Shown here piece by piece: positions 38,244 through 46,623 of a DNA stretch of 64,000 nucleotides; position 1 is the stretch's first letter; each line of letters begins with the position of its first letter. The notes below the pieces were generated by a model. It worked only from the letters and a program-made list of their open reading frames with translations, did no database searches and was not told the DNA's origin. The stretch is from Flavobacterium sp. TR2 (GTDB taxonomy: Bacteria; Bacteroidota; Bacteroidia; Flavobacteriales; Flavobacteriaceae), in assembly GCF_025252405.1 (NCBI RefSeq), contig NZ_CP104307.1, forward strand, positions 372,001 to 436,000, in the 5' to 3' direction. Both the position numbers and the translations under genes were made by a program.

Positions 38244-38816
38244 CTACAAATTATCTATAACTGACGTTAAGCGCTCTGTAATTTGTTCAATAGTTCCGAT
38301 ACCGTCTACAGCATGAAACTTATTTTGTTCTTTATAATATCCAATTAGAGGAGCTGTTTTCTCATTGTATTCCTGATATCTCACACGAATTTTTTCTTCG
38401 TCCTGATCGTCAGCTCTTCCGCTTGTTTTTCCTCTTTCTAATAGACGTTTCACCAAAATTTCATCATCAGCTTCTAAAGCGATTGTTGCTGTTACGCTAG
38501 ATCCGATTGTTGGTAAAAATTTGTCTAAAGCTTCTGCCTGATCTAAAGTTCTTGGATATCCGTCGAACAAAAATCCTGCGCTTCCTGGGTGTTTTTTCAC
38601 CTCATCAATTAACATTGCAGTTGTTACTTCGCAAGGAACCAATTCTCCATTGTCCATAAAAACTCTTGCTTGTTTTCCTAGTTCAGTATCATTTTTTAAA
38701 TTGAAACGAAAAATATCGCCTGTCGAAAGGTGTGTTAAATTGTATTTCTCTTTTAAAAATTCTGCCTGAGTTCCTTTTCCTGCACCAGGCTTTCCAAATA
38801 AAACGATGTTAATCAT
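38244..38816 (-). CDS. adk: adenylate kinase
   Basis: Converts ATP + AMP to 2 ADP. P-loop GKPGAGKGTQ at residues 7-16; AMP-binding HLSTGDIFR and FDGYPRTLDQA; a short LID (RGKTSGRADDQDEEKIRVR) without zinc cysteines, as in the 190-residue class. It follows hpt by 66 bp on the same strand, so co-transcription of the two purine genes is possible. A CCCGA/TCGGG hairpin at 38199-38216 lies 28 bp downstream but has no strong T-run. Confidence 0.97.
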   Translation of the reverse strand: MINIVLFGKPGAGKGTQAEFLKEKYNLTHLSTGDIFRFNLKNDTELGKQARVFMDNGELVPCEVTTAMLIDEVKKHPGSAGFLFDGYPRTLDQAEALDKFLPTIGSSVTATIALEADDEILVKRLLERGKTSGRADDQDEEKIRVRYQEYNEKTAPLIGYYKEQNKFHAVDGIGTIEQITERLTSVIDNL

Positions 38817-38882
38817 AATTGAAATGAGTGTTGTTACTTCTGTCTTTCAGAAGTTTTTAAATGAATATTTAGTTGTGTTTTG

Positions 38883-39413
38883 TTATTCTGCTAATTTGTA
38901 AATTTCGGTTAAGTTTCTTCCTAAACCATCGTAGTCTAAACCGTAACCAACAATAAATTTATTCGGAATTCGAATTCCGATGTAATCTATTTTTATATCT
39001 TTTTTGTATGCTTCTGGCTTAAAGAACAAAGTCGCAATTTTAAAATGCTTCACATTTTGTGCTTTAAACAAGTGCTTTAATTCTTCTACCGTATTTCCGG
39101 TATCAACAATGTCTTCTATAACGATCACTGTTCTTCCTGTCAAGTCATGATTTATTCCGATTAATTCTTTAACCGATTCAGAACTTTCTGTCCCTTCATA
39201 AGACGCCATTTTGATAAATGAAACCTCACATGGCTTTTTATACTTTTTCAGAAAATCTGACACCACCATAAAAGCGCCATTCAGAACTCCAATAAAAATT
39301 GGCGTATCATCTCCAAAATCATCTTCTACCTGAGCGACCATTTTTGTCAAAGCAAAATCAATTTCTTTAGCCGAAATAAACGGAACAAATTGTTTATCGT
39401 GAAGTTGTATCAT
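38883..39413 (-). CDS. hpt: hypoxanthine phosphoribosyltransferase
   Basis: Purine-salvage enzyme. The PRPP-binding motif VIVIEDIVDTGNTVEEL is complete, and the base-binding C-terminus (VGYGLDYDGLGRNL) is typical of HPRT. I place the start at the ATG at 39413 (MIQLHDKQFVPFISAKEI, 176 residues). A start nine codons upstream would fall inside the TATCTTTG promoter box at 39438-39445. Pairs with adk in purine nucleotide supply. Confidence 0.94.
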   Translation of the reverse strand: MIQLHDKQFVPFISAKEIDFALTKMVAQVEDDFGDDTPIFIGVLNGAFMVVSDFLKKYKKPCEVSFIKMASYEGTESSESVKELIGINHDLTGRTVIVIEDIVDTGNTVEELKHLFKAQNVKHFKIATLFFKPEAYKKDIKIDYIGIRIPNKFIVGYGLDYDGLGRNLTEIYKLAE

Positions 39414-39437
39414 TATTTTTCTTTTTAAAATAATGGA

Positions 39438-39445
39438 CAAAGATA
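39438..39445 (-). promoter_or_regulatory. -7 box of hpt
   Basis: The minus strand reads TATCTTTG (TAnnTTTG). It lies 24 nt before the chosen hpt ATG. No clear -33 partner at 17-23 nt. Confidence 0.5.
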
Positions 39446-39600
39446 AAGAATTAGAACTTAACAGCTTCTATCAAAACAAACAGTAATCGAGATATTTTTT
39501 AGGAATGTTAAATATCAGTTAATGTTTACAAATTATTTTTTGAAGCTATAAGAATTTTCAGTAAATTGTTGTTATCTAATCATTTAACCCCAAAAAATCA

Positions 39601-40875
39601 ATGAAAAAATCCCTATACCTGTTATCTATTCCACTACTAGCCTTAATGACTGCCTGCAATGGGCAAGTAAAAAAAGAAGAAAAAGAAGCCTTAGCCAAAC
39701 AGCCTGGAAATGTTGTAAAAACCGCTATTGGAGACATTACGCTTCCTCCCCCATACGCTACCGAATCTAAAACCAATGACAGTAAAGTGATTGGCTGGCC
39801 TACCGGCAAAACGCCAAAAGCACCTGAAGGTTTTACGGTAACCAAATTTGCTGACGGATTCGAAAATCCGCGCTGGACTTATATTGCGCCAAATCAAGAT
39901 ATTTTTGTGGTCGAAAGCGGAACCAGATCAAGCAAAAATCAAATTACCGTTTTAAGAGATAAAGACAAAGACGGAAAATTTGAAACCCGAGAAGTTTTTA
40001 TTTCTGGACTAAACAAACCTTTTGGAATGCTGGTTCTAAAAGACTTTTTCTATATAGCAAACACAGACGGACTATATCGCTATCCTTATAAAAACAATCC
40101 GCTGAAACTAGAAACCAAAGGAGAAAAAATTCTTAAACTTCCTGCTGGCGGCTACAACAATCACTGGACGAGAAATTTATTGCCTAGTCTTGACGGAAGC
40201 AAAATATATGTTTCTGTAGGTTCTGGAAGCAATAATGCGGAACATGGCGTTGACAAAGAAGTGCGACGCGCTGGAATTCTCGAGATTAACCCCGACGGAA
40301 CAGGGGAAAAAATATATGCTTCAGGGCTGAGAAATCCTGTGGGAATGGACTGGAATCCCGTTAATAAAGAATTGTGGACAGCAGTAAACGAACGTGACGA
40401 ATTGGGCGACGATCTAGTTCCCGATTATATTACCAGCGTAAAAAGAGATGGTTTTTACGGATGGCCCTATTCTTATTTTGGAAGCATTCCTGACCCTAGA
40501 ATGAAAGGCGAAAGAAAAGATTTGGTCGAAAAAGCAATTGTGCCTGATGTTCCTGTAGGCGCACATACAGCATCGCTCGGATTGGCTTTTTACAACAAAG
40601 ATGCCTTTCCTGCAAAATATAAAAACGGCGCTTTTGTAGGTCAGCACGGTTCTTGGAACCGCTCTAAAATTTCGGGTTATAAAGTTTTATTCGTTCCTTT
40701 TAAAGATGGAAAACCTTCAGGAAAACCAGAAGATTTTCTGACTGGTTTTATTTCTAATGAAAATAAAGCCGAAGTTTATGGACGTCCCGTTGCCGTAACC
40801 GTAATGAATGACGGTTCGCTTCTGGTAAATGATGACAGCAGCAATACAATTTGGAAAGTGACAGCCAACAGGTAA
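39601..40875 (+). CDS. PQQ-dependent sugar (sorbosone) dehydrogenase-like lipoprotein
   Basis: A periplasmic or outer-membrane lipoprotein (lipobox LMTAC near residue 18, then NGQVKKEEKE) with a six-bladed beta-propeller of the sorbosone/glucose dehydrogenase type. Family motifs: GFENPRWTYIAPNQDIFVVE near residue 88, SGLNKPFGML, NHWTRNLLPSLDGSKIYV, SGLRNPVGMDWNP, and GQHGSWNRSKISGYKV near the end. 424 residues. Whether it binds PQQ or merely shares the fold is not decidable by eye. Single-gene unit followed by a repeat-rich spacer. Confidence 0.8.
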   Translation: MKKSLYLLSIPLLALMTACNGQVKKEEKEALAKQPGNVVKTAIGDITLPPPYATESKTNDSKVIGWPTGKTPKAPEGFTVTKFADGFENPRWTYIAPNQDIFVVESGTRSSKNQITVLRDKDKDGKFETREVFISGLNKPFGMLVLKDFFYIANTDGLYRYPYKNNPLKLETKGEKILKLPAGGYNNHWTRNLLPSLDGSKIYVSVGSGSNNAEHGVDKEVRRAGILEINPDGTGEKIYASGLRNPVGMDWNPVNKELWTAVNERDELGDDLVPDYITSVKRDGFYGWPYSYFGSIPDPRMKGERKDLVEKAIVPDVPVGAHTASLGLAFYNKDAFPAKYKNGAFVGQHGSWNRSKISGYKVLFVPFKDGKPSGKPEDFLTGFISNENKAEVYGRPVAVTVMNDGSLLVNDDSSNTIWKVTANR

Positions 40876-40955
40876 TTTCTAATTTTTGAAATCGCAAATT
40901 CCTATTTACAACCCAAGCGCTAATTGCTCTTTGGTACAAAATTTAAAGATTTTAA

Positions 40956-41119
40956 ACACATAGAAACGTAGTCCCGTCCCGAAATTTCGAGATTGGGATT
41001 GTTTAAAAAGATGTTATTAAGAAAACTAGTTTTCACACATAAACCCGAAATGTCGGGATGTGGCTTTTGACAAGTAAAACGCCTTTTTTGCCTCAATCAA
41101 TGCTATGTTTCTATGTGTT
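40956..41119. repeat. intergenic element with terminal inverted repeats
   Basis: The left arm ACACATAGAAACGTAG (40956-40971) pairs with CTATGTTTCTATGTGT (41103-41118) with one or two mismatches. Between them lie shorter palindromes (CCCGAAATTTCGAG and CCCGAAATGTCGGG). The architecture looks like a small folded or mobile intergenic element, without any coding frame. Confidence 0.5.
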
Positions 41120-41150
41120 AATTAAAATTGCATCCTAACCCAACTCCTTT

Positions 41151-43252
41151 ATGCCTTTCAAAAAATATTTTTTTCTTCTTTTTGTTCTTTTTATTTCTAA
41201 AAACAGTTCGGCACAAGAAAAAGAAGTCCAAAATATTGATTCGGTAAAAACTCAAAAACTGAACGAAGTTTTAATAAGCCCCCTTCACATCAATCGCAAT
41301 TTGCAAAACAGCCCCGCTTCGATCGGCATTTTATCCGAAAAAGAACTGCTGCGAAATAATACGACAGACATTAGCAATGTGATTAACACAATTCCTGGCG
41401 TTTTCATGCAGTCCTCAAATATTACCACAACCCGAATTTCGATTCGCGGAATTGGTGCGAGAACTCCTTACGGCACCAATAAAATCAGAGCTTTTTATGG
41501 AAGCATTCCGCTGACATCCGGAAACAGCGAAACCGTAATTGACGATATCGATCTTCAAAACATCAATCAGATTGAAGTTATAAAAGGTCCGCTTTCTAGT
41601 GTTTATGGCGCCGGTTTGGGCGGAGCGATTTTAATTTCTCCAGAAACATTTCATAACTCCAACTATAAAACCGAAGTCAGTTCTGTTTTTGGTTCTTTCG
41701 GATTATTGAAAATAGAGTTTCTTTTAACTTAAATGAAAAAAGTTCTTCTTTAAATCTCAGTTATCACAATTTAAAAACCGATGGCTGGCGTCAAAACAGC
41801 GCTTACAATCGGGAAGGAATTACGCTTGGCGGAGAATTATTCAGAAAGAAAAACGGTAAACTGATTTATTTCTCCAATTACACTTATTTGAAAGCTTACA
41901 TTCCGAGTTCTATCGGCAAAACGACTTTCGAAAATAATCCGCAGGCAGGCGCTCCCGCTTGGGTTGCCTCAAAAGGCTTTAAAGAATATAAATCGACTTT
42001 GGGCGGATTGGCTTATGATTTTAAAATTAACGGCCACCTCAGCAATTCGACTTCAATTTTTATCAATTATAAAGACAGCAACGAACCGAGGCCTTTTGAT
42101 ATTTTGCGCCAATATACTTTTGCTTCGGGCGCACGAACACAATTTTCAGGCGATTTTAAAATCGGAAAAGTCAAAAATCAGTTTATTGGCGGAATTGAAT
42201 ATTTCAGCGACAATTATAGCACCAATACTTTTCAAAATCTGTATCAGCAAAATAATGGAAACGGAAGTTTACAAGGCAATCAACTCTCAGCAACTGACCA
42301 GAAAAGGCATTTTTACAATATTTTTTCGCAAATCAGAACTTTGCTTTCCGACCGATTTGAAATTCAGGCAGGTTTAAATTACAACAAAACCAAGTTTGAA
42401 CTGCAGAATGATTTCCCCGCTTCGGCGAATAATCAGAAAGAGCAATATAGTTATGATGGCATTTTTTCGCCACAGCTTTCTTTTTTGTTTAAACCAAATG
42501 AAGTTCAGACTTTTTACTTTTCTGCAAGCCGAGGATTTTCTCTTCCTGCAACCGAAGAAACTTTAACCTCAACAGGAAATATCAATCAGGACATTAAACC
42601 TGAAACAGGCTACAATTTTGAATTGGGCGGCAAACTTCATCTTTTCGATAAAAAATTATACGCCGAAATTGCTGCTTATCGAATGGAAATTAAAGATTTA
42701 TTAGTTGCCAAAAGAATCGGAGACGATCAATATGAAGGTATAAATGCTGGAAAAACTTTTCATGAAGGAATTGAAATTTCATTAAAGCACAATTGGCCGA
42801 TTAGTCGAACCTTTAATTTAGATTCTTATGTCGGCGCTTCAATTGGAAATTATGAATTTAAAGAGTTTATCGATGCAGGAAATGATTATTCTGGAAATAA
42901 ATTGACTGGAATTCCTGCCAATACCGCAAGCGCAGGTTTTAATCTAAACTCAAATTCTGGTTTTTATTTTTCAGCCGATTTTCAATTTACTGATAAAATT
43001 CCGATGAACGATTCGAATGCCGACTTTTCAGATTCTTATTCACTTTTAAATTTAAAAACGGGTTATCAATTTGAAATTTTATCAGGTTTAAAAGCACATC
43101 TTGATGCAGGAATCAACAATGTGGCAAACGAAAAATATGCTTCGATGATTTTGACAAATGCAACTGCCGTTGGAAATGCGCAACCAAGATTTTATTATCC
43201 AGGACTGCCCATAAACTATTACGGAATTATCTCATTAAATTATTTATTTTAG
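41151..43252 (+). pseudogene. TonB-dependent outer-membrane receptor, broken by a frameshift
   Basis: Signal peptide (FLLFVLFISKNSSAQ), plug domain (NVINTIPGVFMQSS, RISIRGIGARTPYG, IEVIKGPLSSVYGAGLGGAI) and a barrel to residue ~700 ending SLNYLF. There is no SusC-type N-terminal domain, so this is a siderophore/metal/vitamin-type receptor. The first frame stops at 41732, but the second frame is open from 41714 (reading NRVSFNLNEKSSSLNLSYHN) to 43252. Adding one A to the AAAA run at 41709-41712 joins both into 700 codons. So either a true one-base deletion or a sequencing error. The long barrel shows no other stops, implying recent loss if real. Confidence 0.85.
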
Positions 43253-43273
43253 CGCCATCTTAAATCTTAAAAA

Positions 43274-43825
43274 ATGCTGTCTGAACTGCAAAAAAAATTG
43301 GATTATGTCAATGCTTATCGCGAAAACCGCCTAAAAGCCGCACAGGATATTCTAGAAAACCCTTCACTTTTTAGTGAATTAGTTTCTATCTGTTTTACTC
43401 CCTCAGACAAAAACAACCATAAAGCCTGCTGGATTTTAGAATTTGTTTCTTACGAGGAATTGCAATGGCTTCAGCCTCATCTTGATTTTTTCTGTTCGAA
43501 TTTGAAGATTTTAAAAGATGAAAGTTCCATGCGCCCGATTGCAAAAGTGACCCAACTTTTGATAAAATCGCATTATAAGAAAAACGAAAACTGCATTAAA
43601 CTTTCTGAAGAAAACCTCCAAGACTGCATCGAAGCCTCTTTCGATTGGCTTATTAACGATACCAAAGTTGCCACAAAAGCCTATTCCATCAGAACCTTAT
43701 ATATTTTAGGAAATTATTACGATTGGATTCACCCTGAACTAAAAGTGATTATTGACAAGGATTTCGGAGATCATTCCGCAGCCTACAAAGCCGTTGCAAA
43801 AGAAGTTTTGAAGAAAATAAAATAG
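43274..43825 (+). CDS. helical-repeat protein of unknown function
   Basis: A 183-residue cytoplasmic protein, all-helical by pattern, with HEAT-like pairs of helices (KACWILEFVSYEELQWLQPHL, VATKAYSIRTLYILGNYYDW). Homologues in flavobacteria are sometimes labelled adenylosuccinate lyase, but no lyase signature is present and the size is far too small, so I reject that name. It begins 21 bp after the broken receptor gene and precedes purK by about 335 bp of repeats. Confidence 0.7.
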   Translation: MLSELQKKLDYVNAYRENRLKAAQDILENPSLFSELVSICFTPSDKNNHKACWILEFVSYEELQWLQPHLDFFCSNLKILKDESSMRPIAKVTQLLIKSHYKKNENCIKLSEENLQDCIEASFDWLINDTKVATKAYSIRTLYILGNYYDWIHPELKVIIDKDFGDHSAAYKAVAKEVLKKIK

Positions 43826-43838
43826 TTTTTTTTTGATA

Positions 43839-43896
43839 GCCACGAATTCACGAATTATTTACTTTTTGATTTAATAAAAATTCGTGAATTCGTGGC
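43839..43896. terminator. large perfect hairpin after 43274-43825
   Basis: GCCACGAATTCACGAATT (43839-43856) is the exact reverse complement of AATTCGTGAATTCGTGGC (43879-43896), with a 22-nt loop. It lies 13 bp after the stop codon and could stop transcription, though no T-run follows. The right arm is also the first unit of the tandem repeat below. Confidence 0.5.
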
Positions 43897-44120
43897 GGAG
43901 AACAAAAAGTAGCAAATCATTTTAATCCTTTTAATCTGTGGCAAAATTAAAAAAGATATAATTCGTGAATTCGTGGCTAAAAAATCTATCGTGAAAAATA
44001 ATTCGTGAATTCGTGGCGGAAAACAAAAAGCAGCAAATCATTTTAATCCTTTGAATCTGTGGCAAAATTAAAAAAGATATAATTCGTGAATTCGTGGCTA
44101 AAAAAACTAAATTTTGGCTA
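43879..44120 (+). repeat. 121-bp tandem repeat, two copies
   Basis: The word AATTCGTGAATTCGTGGC occurs at 43879, 43960, 44000 and 44081. Positions 43879 and 44000, and 43960 and 44081, are each 121 bp apart, so the unit is 121 bp (an 81-bp part with CAAATCATTTTAATCC and a 40-bp part). The second unit differs by a few bases and degrades at its end into the purK promoter. Spacers are repeated, not unique, so this is not CRISPR. Confidence 0.85.
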
Positions 44121-44143
44121 AAAAAGATTAAAAAGTATCTTTG
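44113..44143 (+). promoter_or_regulatory. purK promoter
   Basis: TTTG (44113-44116), exactly 19 nt, then TATCTTTG (44136-44143): a consensus Bacteroidota promoter. The ATG is 17 nt downstream, leaving a ~10-nt leader. It lies at the decayed end of the tandem repeat. Confidence 0.8.
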
Positions 44144-44160
44144 CAAAAACACAACACAAA

Positions 44161-45318
44161 ATGAATTATTTTTCTTCTGATTTTAAATTAGGAATATTAG
44201 GCGGCGGACAATTAGGCAAAATGCTTTTGTTTGACACCAGAAAATTTGACATACAAACTTACGTTCTTGATCCGAGCGACGAAGCACCTAGTAAAATTGC
44301 CTGCAACAAATTCTTTCAGGGCGATTTAATGGACTATGAAACGGTTTACAACTTCGGGAAACAAGTCGATGTTTTGACTTTTGAAATCGAATTGGTAAAT
44401 CTTGAAGCTTTAACGCAATTGGAAAACGAAGGTTTAAAAATATATCCGTCTCCAAAAACCTTAAAAGGAATTCAGAATAAAGGTGTTCAAAAAGACTTTT
44501 ACGCTAAAAATAATATCCCAACTGCACCCTACAAAAGATTTGAAAATTTAGACAATCTTAAATCTGCCGTTGCATCAAACGAAGTCGAGGCGCCTTTCGT
44601 TTGGAAATGCACCGAATTTGGTTATGATGGAAATGGCGTAAAAATAGTTCGCCAGGTTTCAGATTTAGATACGCTTCCAAATGTAGAATGCATTGCAGAA
44701 ACTATGGTTCCTTTCAAAAACGAATTGGCGGTGATTGTGGTAAGAAATCCATCAGGAGAAATGAAAACATATCCGGTTGTTGAAATGGAATTTCACCCAG
44801 AAGCCAATCAGGTTGAATACGTAATCTGTCCCGCAAGAATCGACGATAAAGTTGCTGAAAAAGCGAGAGCAGTTGCCTTGAAAGTTTCAGAGAATTTCAA
44901 TCATGTTGGACTTTTAGCTGTTGAAATGTTCCAGACTCAGGACGACGATATTTTGGTAAACGAAGTAGCTCCTCGCCCACACAATTCTGGACATTACTCT
45001 ATTGAAGCAAGTTATACTTCACAATTCGAAAATCATTTACGCGCAATTTTAGATCTTCCGTTAGGAAATACAGACAGCAAAGTGGCCGGAATTATGGTAA
45101 ATTTAGTCGGCGCCGAAGGTCATTCTGGAAATGTAGTCTATGAAAACATCGAAACTATTTTAGGATGGAATGGCGTTACACCACATATTTACGGTAAAAA
45201 ACAAACTCGCCCTTTCAGAAAAATGGGACACGTGACAATCGTAAACGAAAATATGGCCGAAGCGAGAAGAATTGCCGAGGAAGTTAAGAATACTATTAAA
45301 GTGATTAGCGGTCAGTAA
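44161..45318 (+). CDS. purK: N5-carboxyaminoimidazole ribonucleotide synthase
   Basis: ATP-grasp enzyme that converts AIR and bicarbonate to N5-CAIR in purine synthesis. The N-terminal nucleotide-binding start LGILGGGQLGKMLL is canonical for PurK. The ATP-grasp core includes PFVWKCTEFGYDGNGVKIV and the metal-binding LVNEVAPRPHNSGHYSIEA. 385 residues. purE follows 108 bp downstream, together forming the CAIR pathway step. Confidence 0.97.
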   Translation: MNYFSSDFKLGILGGGQLGKMLLFDTRKFDIQTYVLDPSDEAPSKIACNKFFQGDLMDYETVYNFGKQVDVLTFEIELVNLEALTQLENEGLKIYPSPKTLKGIQNKGVQKDFYAKNNIPTAPYKRFENLDNLKSAVASNEVEAPFVWKCTEFGYDGNGVKIVRQVSDLDTLPNVECIAETMVPFKNELAVIVVRNPSGEMKTYPVVEMEFHPEANQVEYVICPARIDDKVAEKARAVALKVSENFNHVGLLAVEMFQTQDDDILVNEVAPRPHNSGHYSIEASYTSQFENHLRAILDLPLGNTDSKVAGIMVNLVGAEGHSGNVVYENIETILGWNGVTPHIYGKKQTRPFRKMGHVTIVNENMAEARRIAEEVKNTIKVISGQ

Positions 45319-45371
45319 TTGTAGTGGTCAGTTTTCATTCACAGTATTCAGTTAAAACTAAATAAATAACG

Positions 45372-45412
45372 TTTACAGTTTCCAACAACTTGAAACTTTA
45401 AACCTGAAACAA
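45372..45412. repeat. GAAAC-type dispersed repeat between purK and purE
   Basis: Contains AGTTTCCAACAACTTGAAAC and TTTAAACCTGAAAC, the same words as at 36684-36757 and 56019-56320. Confidence 0.5.
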
Positions 45413-45426
45413 ATACAACAAAAAAC

Positions 45427-45912
45427 ATGAGCAAAGTAGCTATTATAATGGGAAGCATCTCAGATATGCCAGTCATGCAGGATGCAATCGACATACTAAA
45501 ACAATTTAATGTAGAAGTTGAAGTTGATATCGTTTCGGCTCACAGAACGCCGGAAAAATTATTCGATTTCAGCAAAAATGCACACAATCGCGGTATTTCA
45601 GTAATTATTGCTGGAGCAGGTGGCGCAGCGCATTTGCCTGGAATGGTGGCTTCAATGTCTCCGCTTCCAGTAATTGGAGTTCCGGTAAAATCAAGCAACT
45701 CAATTGATGGCTGGGATTCGGTTTTATCGATTCTTCAAATGCCAGGCGGAGTCCCAGTTGCAACCGTAGCTTTAAACGGAGCAAAAAATGCCGGAATTTT
45801 AGCAGCGCAAATCATCGGAAGCCACGACAAAAAAGTTTTAGACACTATTATTTCTTATAAGGAAGAATTAAAAGCGGCGGTTAATAAAGCGGCTGAAGGT
45901 TTGAAGAAATAA
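45427..45912 (+). CDS. purE: N5-carboxyaminoimidazole ribonucleotide mutase
   Basis: Class I PurE that moves the carboxylate of N5-CAIR to give CAIR. N-terminal AIIMGSISDMPVM, then the active-site SAHRTPEKLFDF with its conserved histidine, and GAGGAAHLPGMVASM. 161 residues, the usual length. It depends on the adjacent purK for substrate. A strong terminator follows. Confidence 0.97.
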   Translation: MSKVAIIMGSISDMPVMQDAIDILKQFNVEVEVDIVSAHRTPEKLFDFSKNAHNRGISVIIAGAGGAAHLPGMVASMSPLPVIGVPVKSSNSIDGWDSVLSILQMPGGVPVATVALNGAKNAGILAAQIIGSHDKKVLDTIISYKEELKAAVNKAAEGLKK

Positions 45913-45935
45913 TTTCACAGAGATACATAAAGAAG

Positions 45936-45979
45936 ACACAGAGGCTCACAAATTTTTTGTGAATCTCTGTGTTTTTTTC
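45936..45979 (+). terminator. terminator after purE
   Basis: ACACAGAG-gc-TCACAAA pairs with TTTGTGA-at-CTCTGTGT and is followed by a T-run. The words (CACAGAG, CTCTGTG) look like another dispersed flavobacterial repeat recruited as a terminator. Confidence 0.7.
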
Positions 45980-46051
45980 TTGGTGAATCTTTGCGAAATC
46001 AGCCACTGTAAGAATTAACTAATCATTATAAAAATTTCTAAAAGAAAAACT

Positions 46052-46059
46052 TAACTTTG
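46052..46059 (+). promoter_or_regulatory. -7 box of the RelE/ParE-like module
   Basis: TAACTTTG matches TAnnTTTG, 13 nt before the antitoxin ATG. The -33 partner is weak. Confidence 0.45.
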
Positions 46060-46072
46060 AGAAAAAAGCAAA

Positions 46073-46300
46073 ATGAACATTCAAACTTCTAAAATAGAGC
46101 TCGCTAAAATAGTTTTAGACATTGATAATCCCGATTTAATTCAGGAAATTGTAGAGTTCATTCAATCTAAAGAAAGCCTTTCCGAAGAGCAAAAAAGCAA
46201 TATAAATGAGGCAATTTATTCTTTGGACAATAATGAAGGAATTTCGCATGATGTGGTTATGGAAGAAACCAAAAATCGTTATTCAAAATACTTCAAATAA
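46073..46300 (+). CDS. antitoxin of a type II toxin-antitoxin pair
   Basis: A small acidic protein of 75 residues with no DNA-binding motif I can name: helical N-terminus (SKIELAKIVLDIDNPDLIQEIVEF) and a C-terminal toxin-binding-like tail. Its stop overlaps the start of the toxin gene by one base (TAATG). By position and size it is the antitoxin of the RelE/ParE-like toxin that follows; the family assignment rests on context. Confidence 0.75.
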   Translation: MNIQTSKIELAKIVLDIDNPDLIQEIVEFIQSKESLSEEQKSNINEAIYSLDNNEGISHDVVMEETKNRYSKYFK

Positions 46301-46587
46301 TGAATGTAATTTGGGCTCCACAAGCAAAACAAGACTTTTGGAACAACATCGATTATTTAGAAGCAGAATGGTCAGAAAAAGTTGCTCTTAATTTCATCGA
46401 AAAAGTAAATACCACAATTGCACTTTTAAAAAATGACAATGTTTTATTTCTTAAAACAAATTATAAAAACGTTTATAAAATTGTCATCACCAAACAGATT
46501 TCACTTTACTATCGTATCGAAAACACTAATTTGGAATTACTACGTTTTTGGAATACTTTTCAAGACACGAATAAATTCAAATTATGA
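46300..46587 (+). CDS. RelE/ParE-family toxin
   Basis: A 95-residue protein with the RelE/ParE layout: N-terminal WAPQAKQDFWNNIDYLEAEWSEK helix pair is split here only by normal variation, then a strand region ending YYRIENTNLELLRFWNTFQD, the usual C-terminal block. RelE members cut mRNA in the ribosome and ParE members poison gyrase; which applies cannot be told from sequence alone. One-base overlap with the antitoxin gene. Confidence 0.82.
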   Translation: MNVIWAPQAKQDFWNNIDYLEAEWSEKVALNFIEKVNTTIALLKNDNVLFLKTNYKNVYKIVITKQISLYYRIENTNLELLRFWNTFQDTNKFKL

Positions 46588-46623
46588 TTTCCTAATTTTA
46601 TATTTTTAAACAGCATAAATAAT

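Larger units (their letters stand above)
43826..44160. other. repeat-filled spacer before purK
   Basis: This 335-bp region holds the hairpin and tandem repeat described separately, then the purK promoter. I see no coding frame that is not a by-product of the repeats. Confidence 0.7.

Noticed and set aside
43274..43825. Adenylosuccinate lyase, a label sometimes given to such proteins
   Set aside because: 183 residues of HEAT-like helices with no lyase signature; true PurB is about 450 residues.
43879..44098. Possible CRISPR array (four copies of an 18-bp word)
   Set aside because: The spacing alternates between 63 and 22 bp and the spacers are themselves repeated every 121 bp, so it is a tandem duplication. 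No cas genes are near.
43931..44152. Minus-strand frame within the tandem repeat
   Set aside because: Its sequence repeats with the 121-bp unit (TNSRII-like repeats) and overlaps the purK promoter; not a gene.
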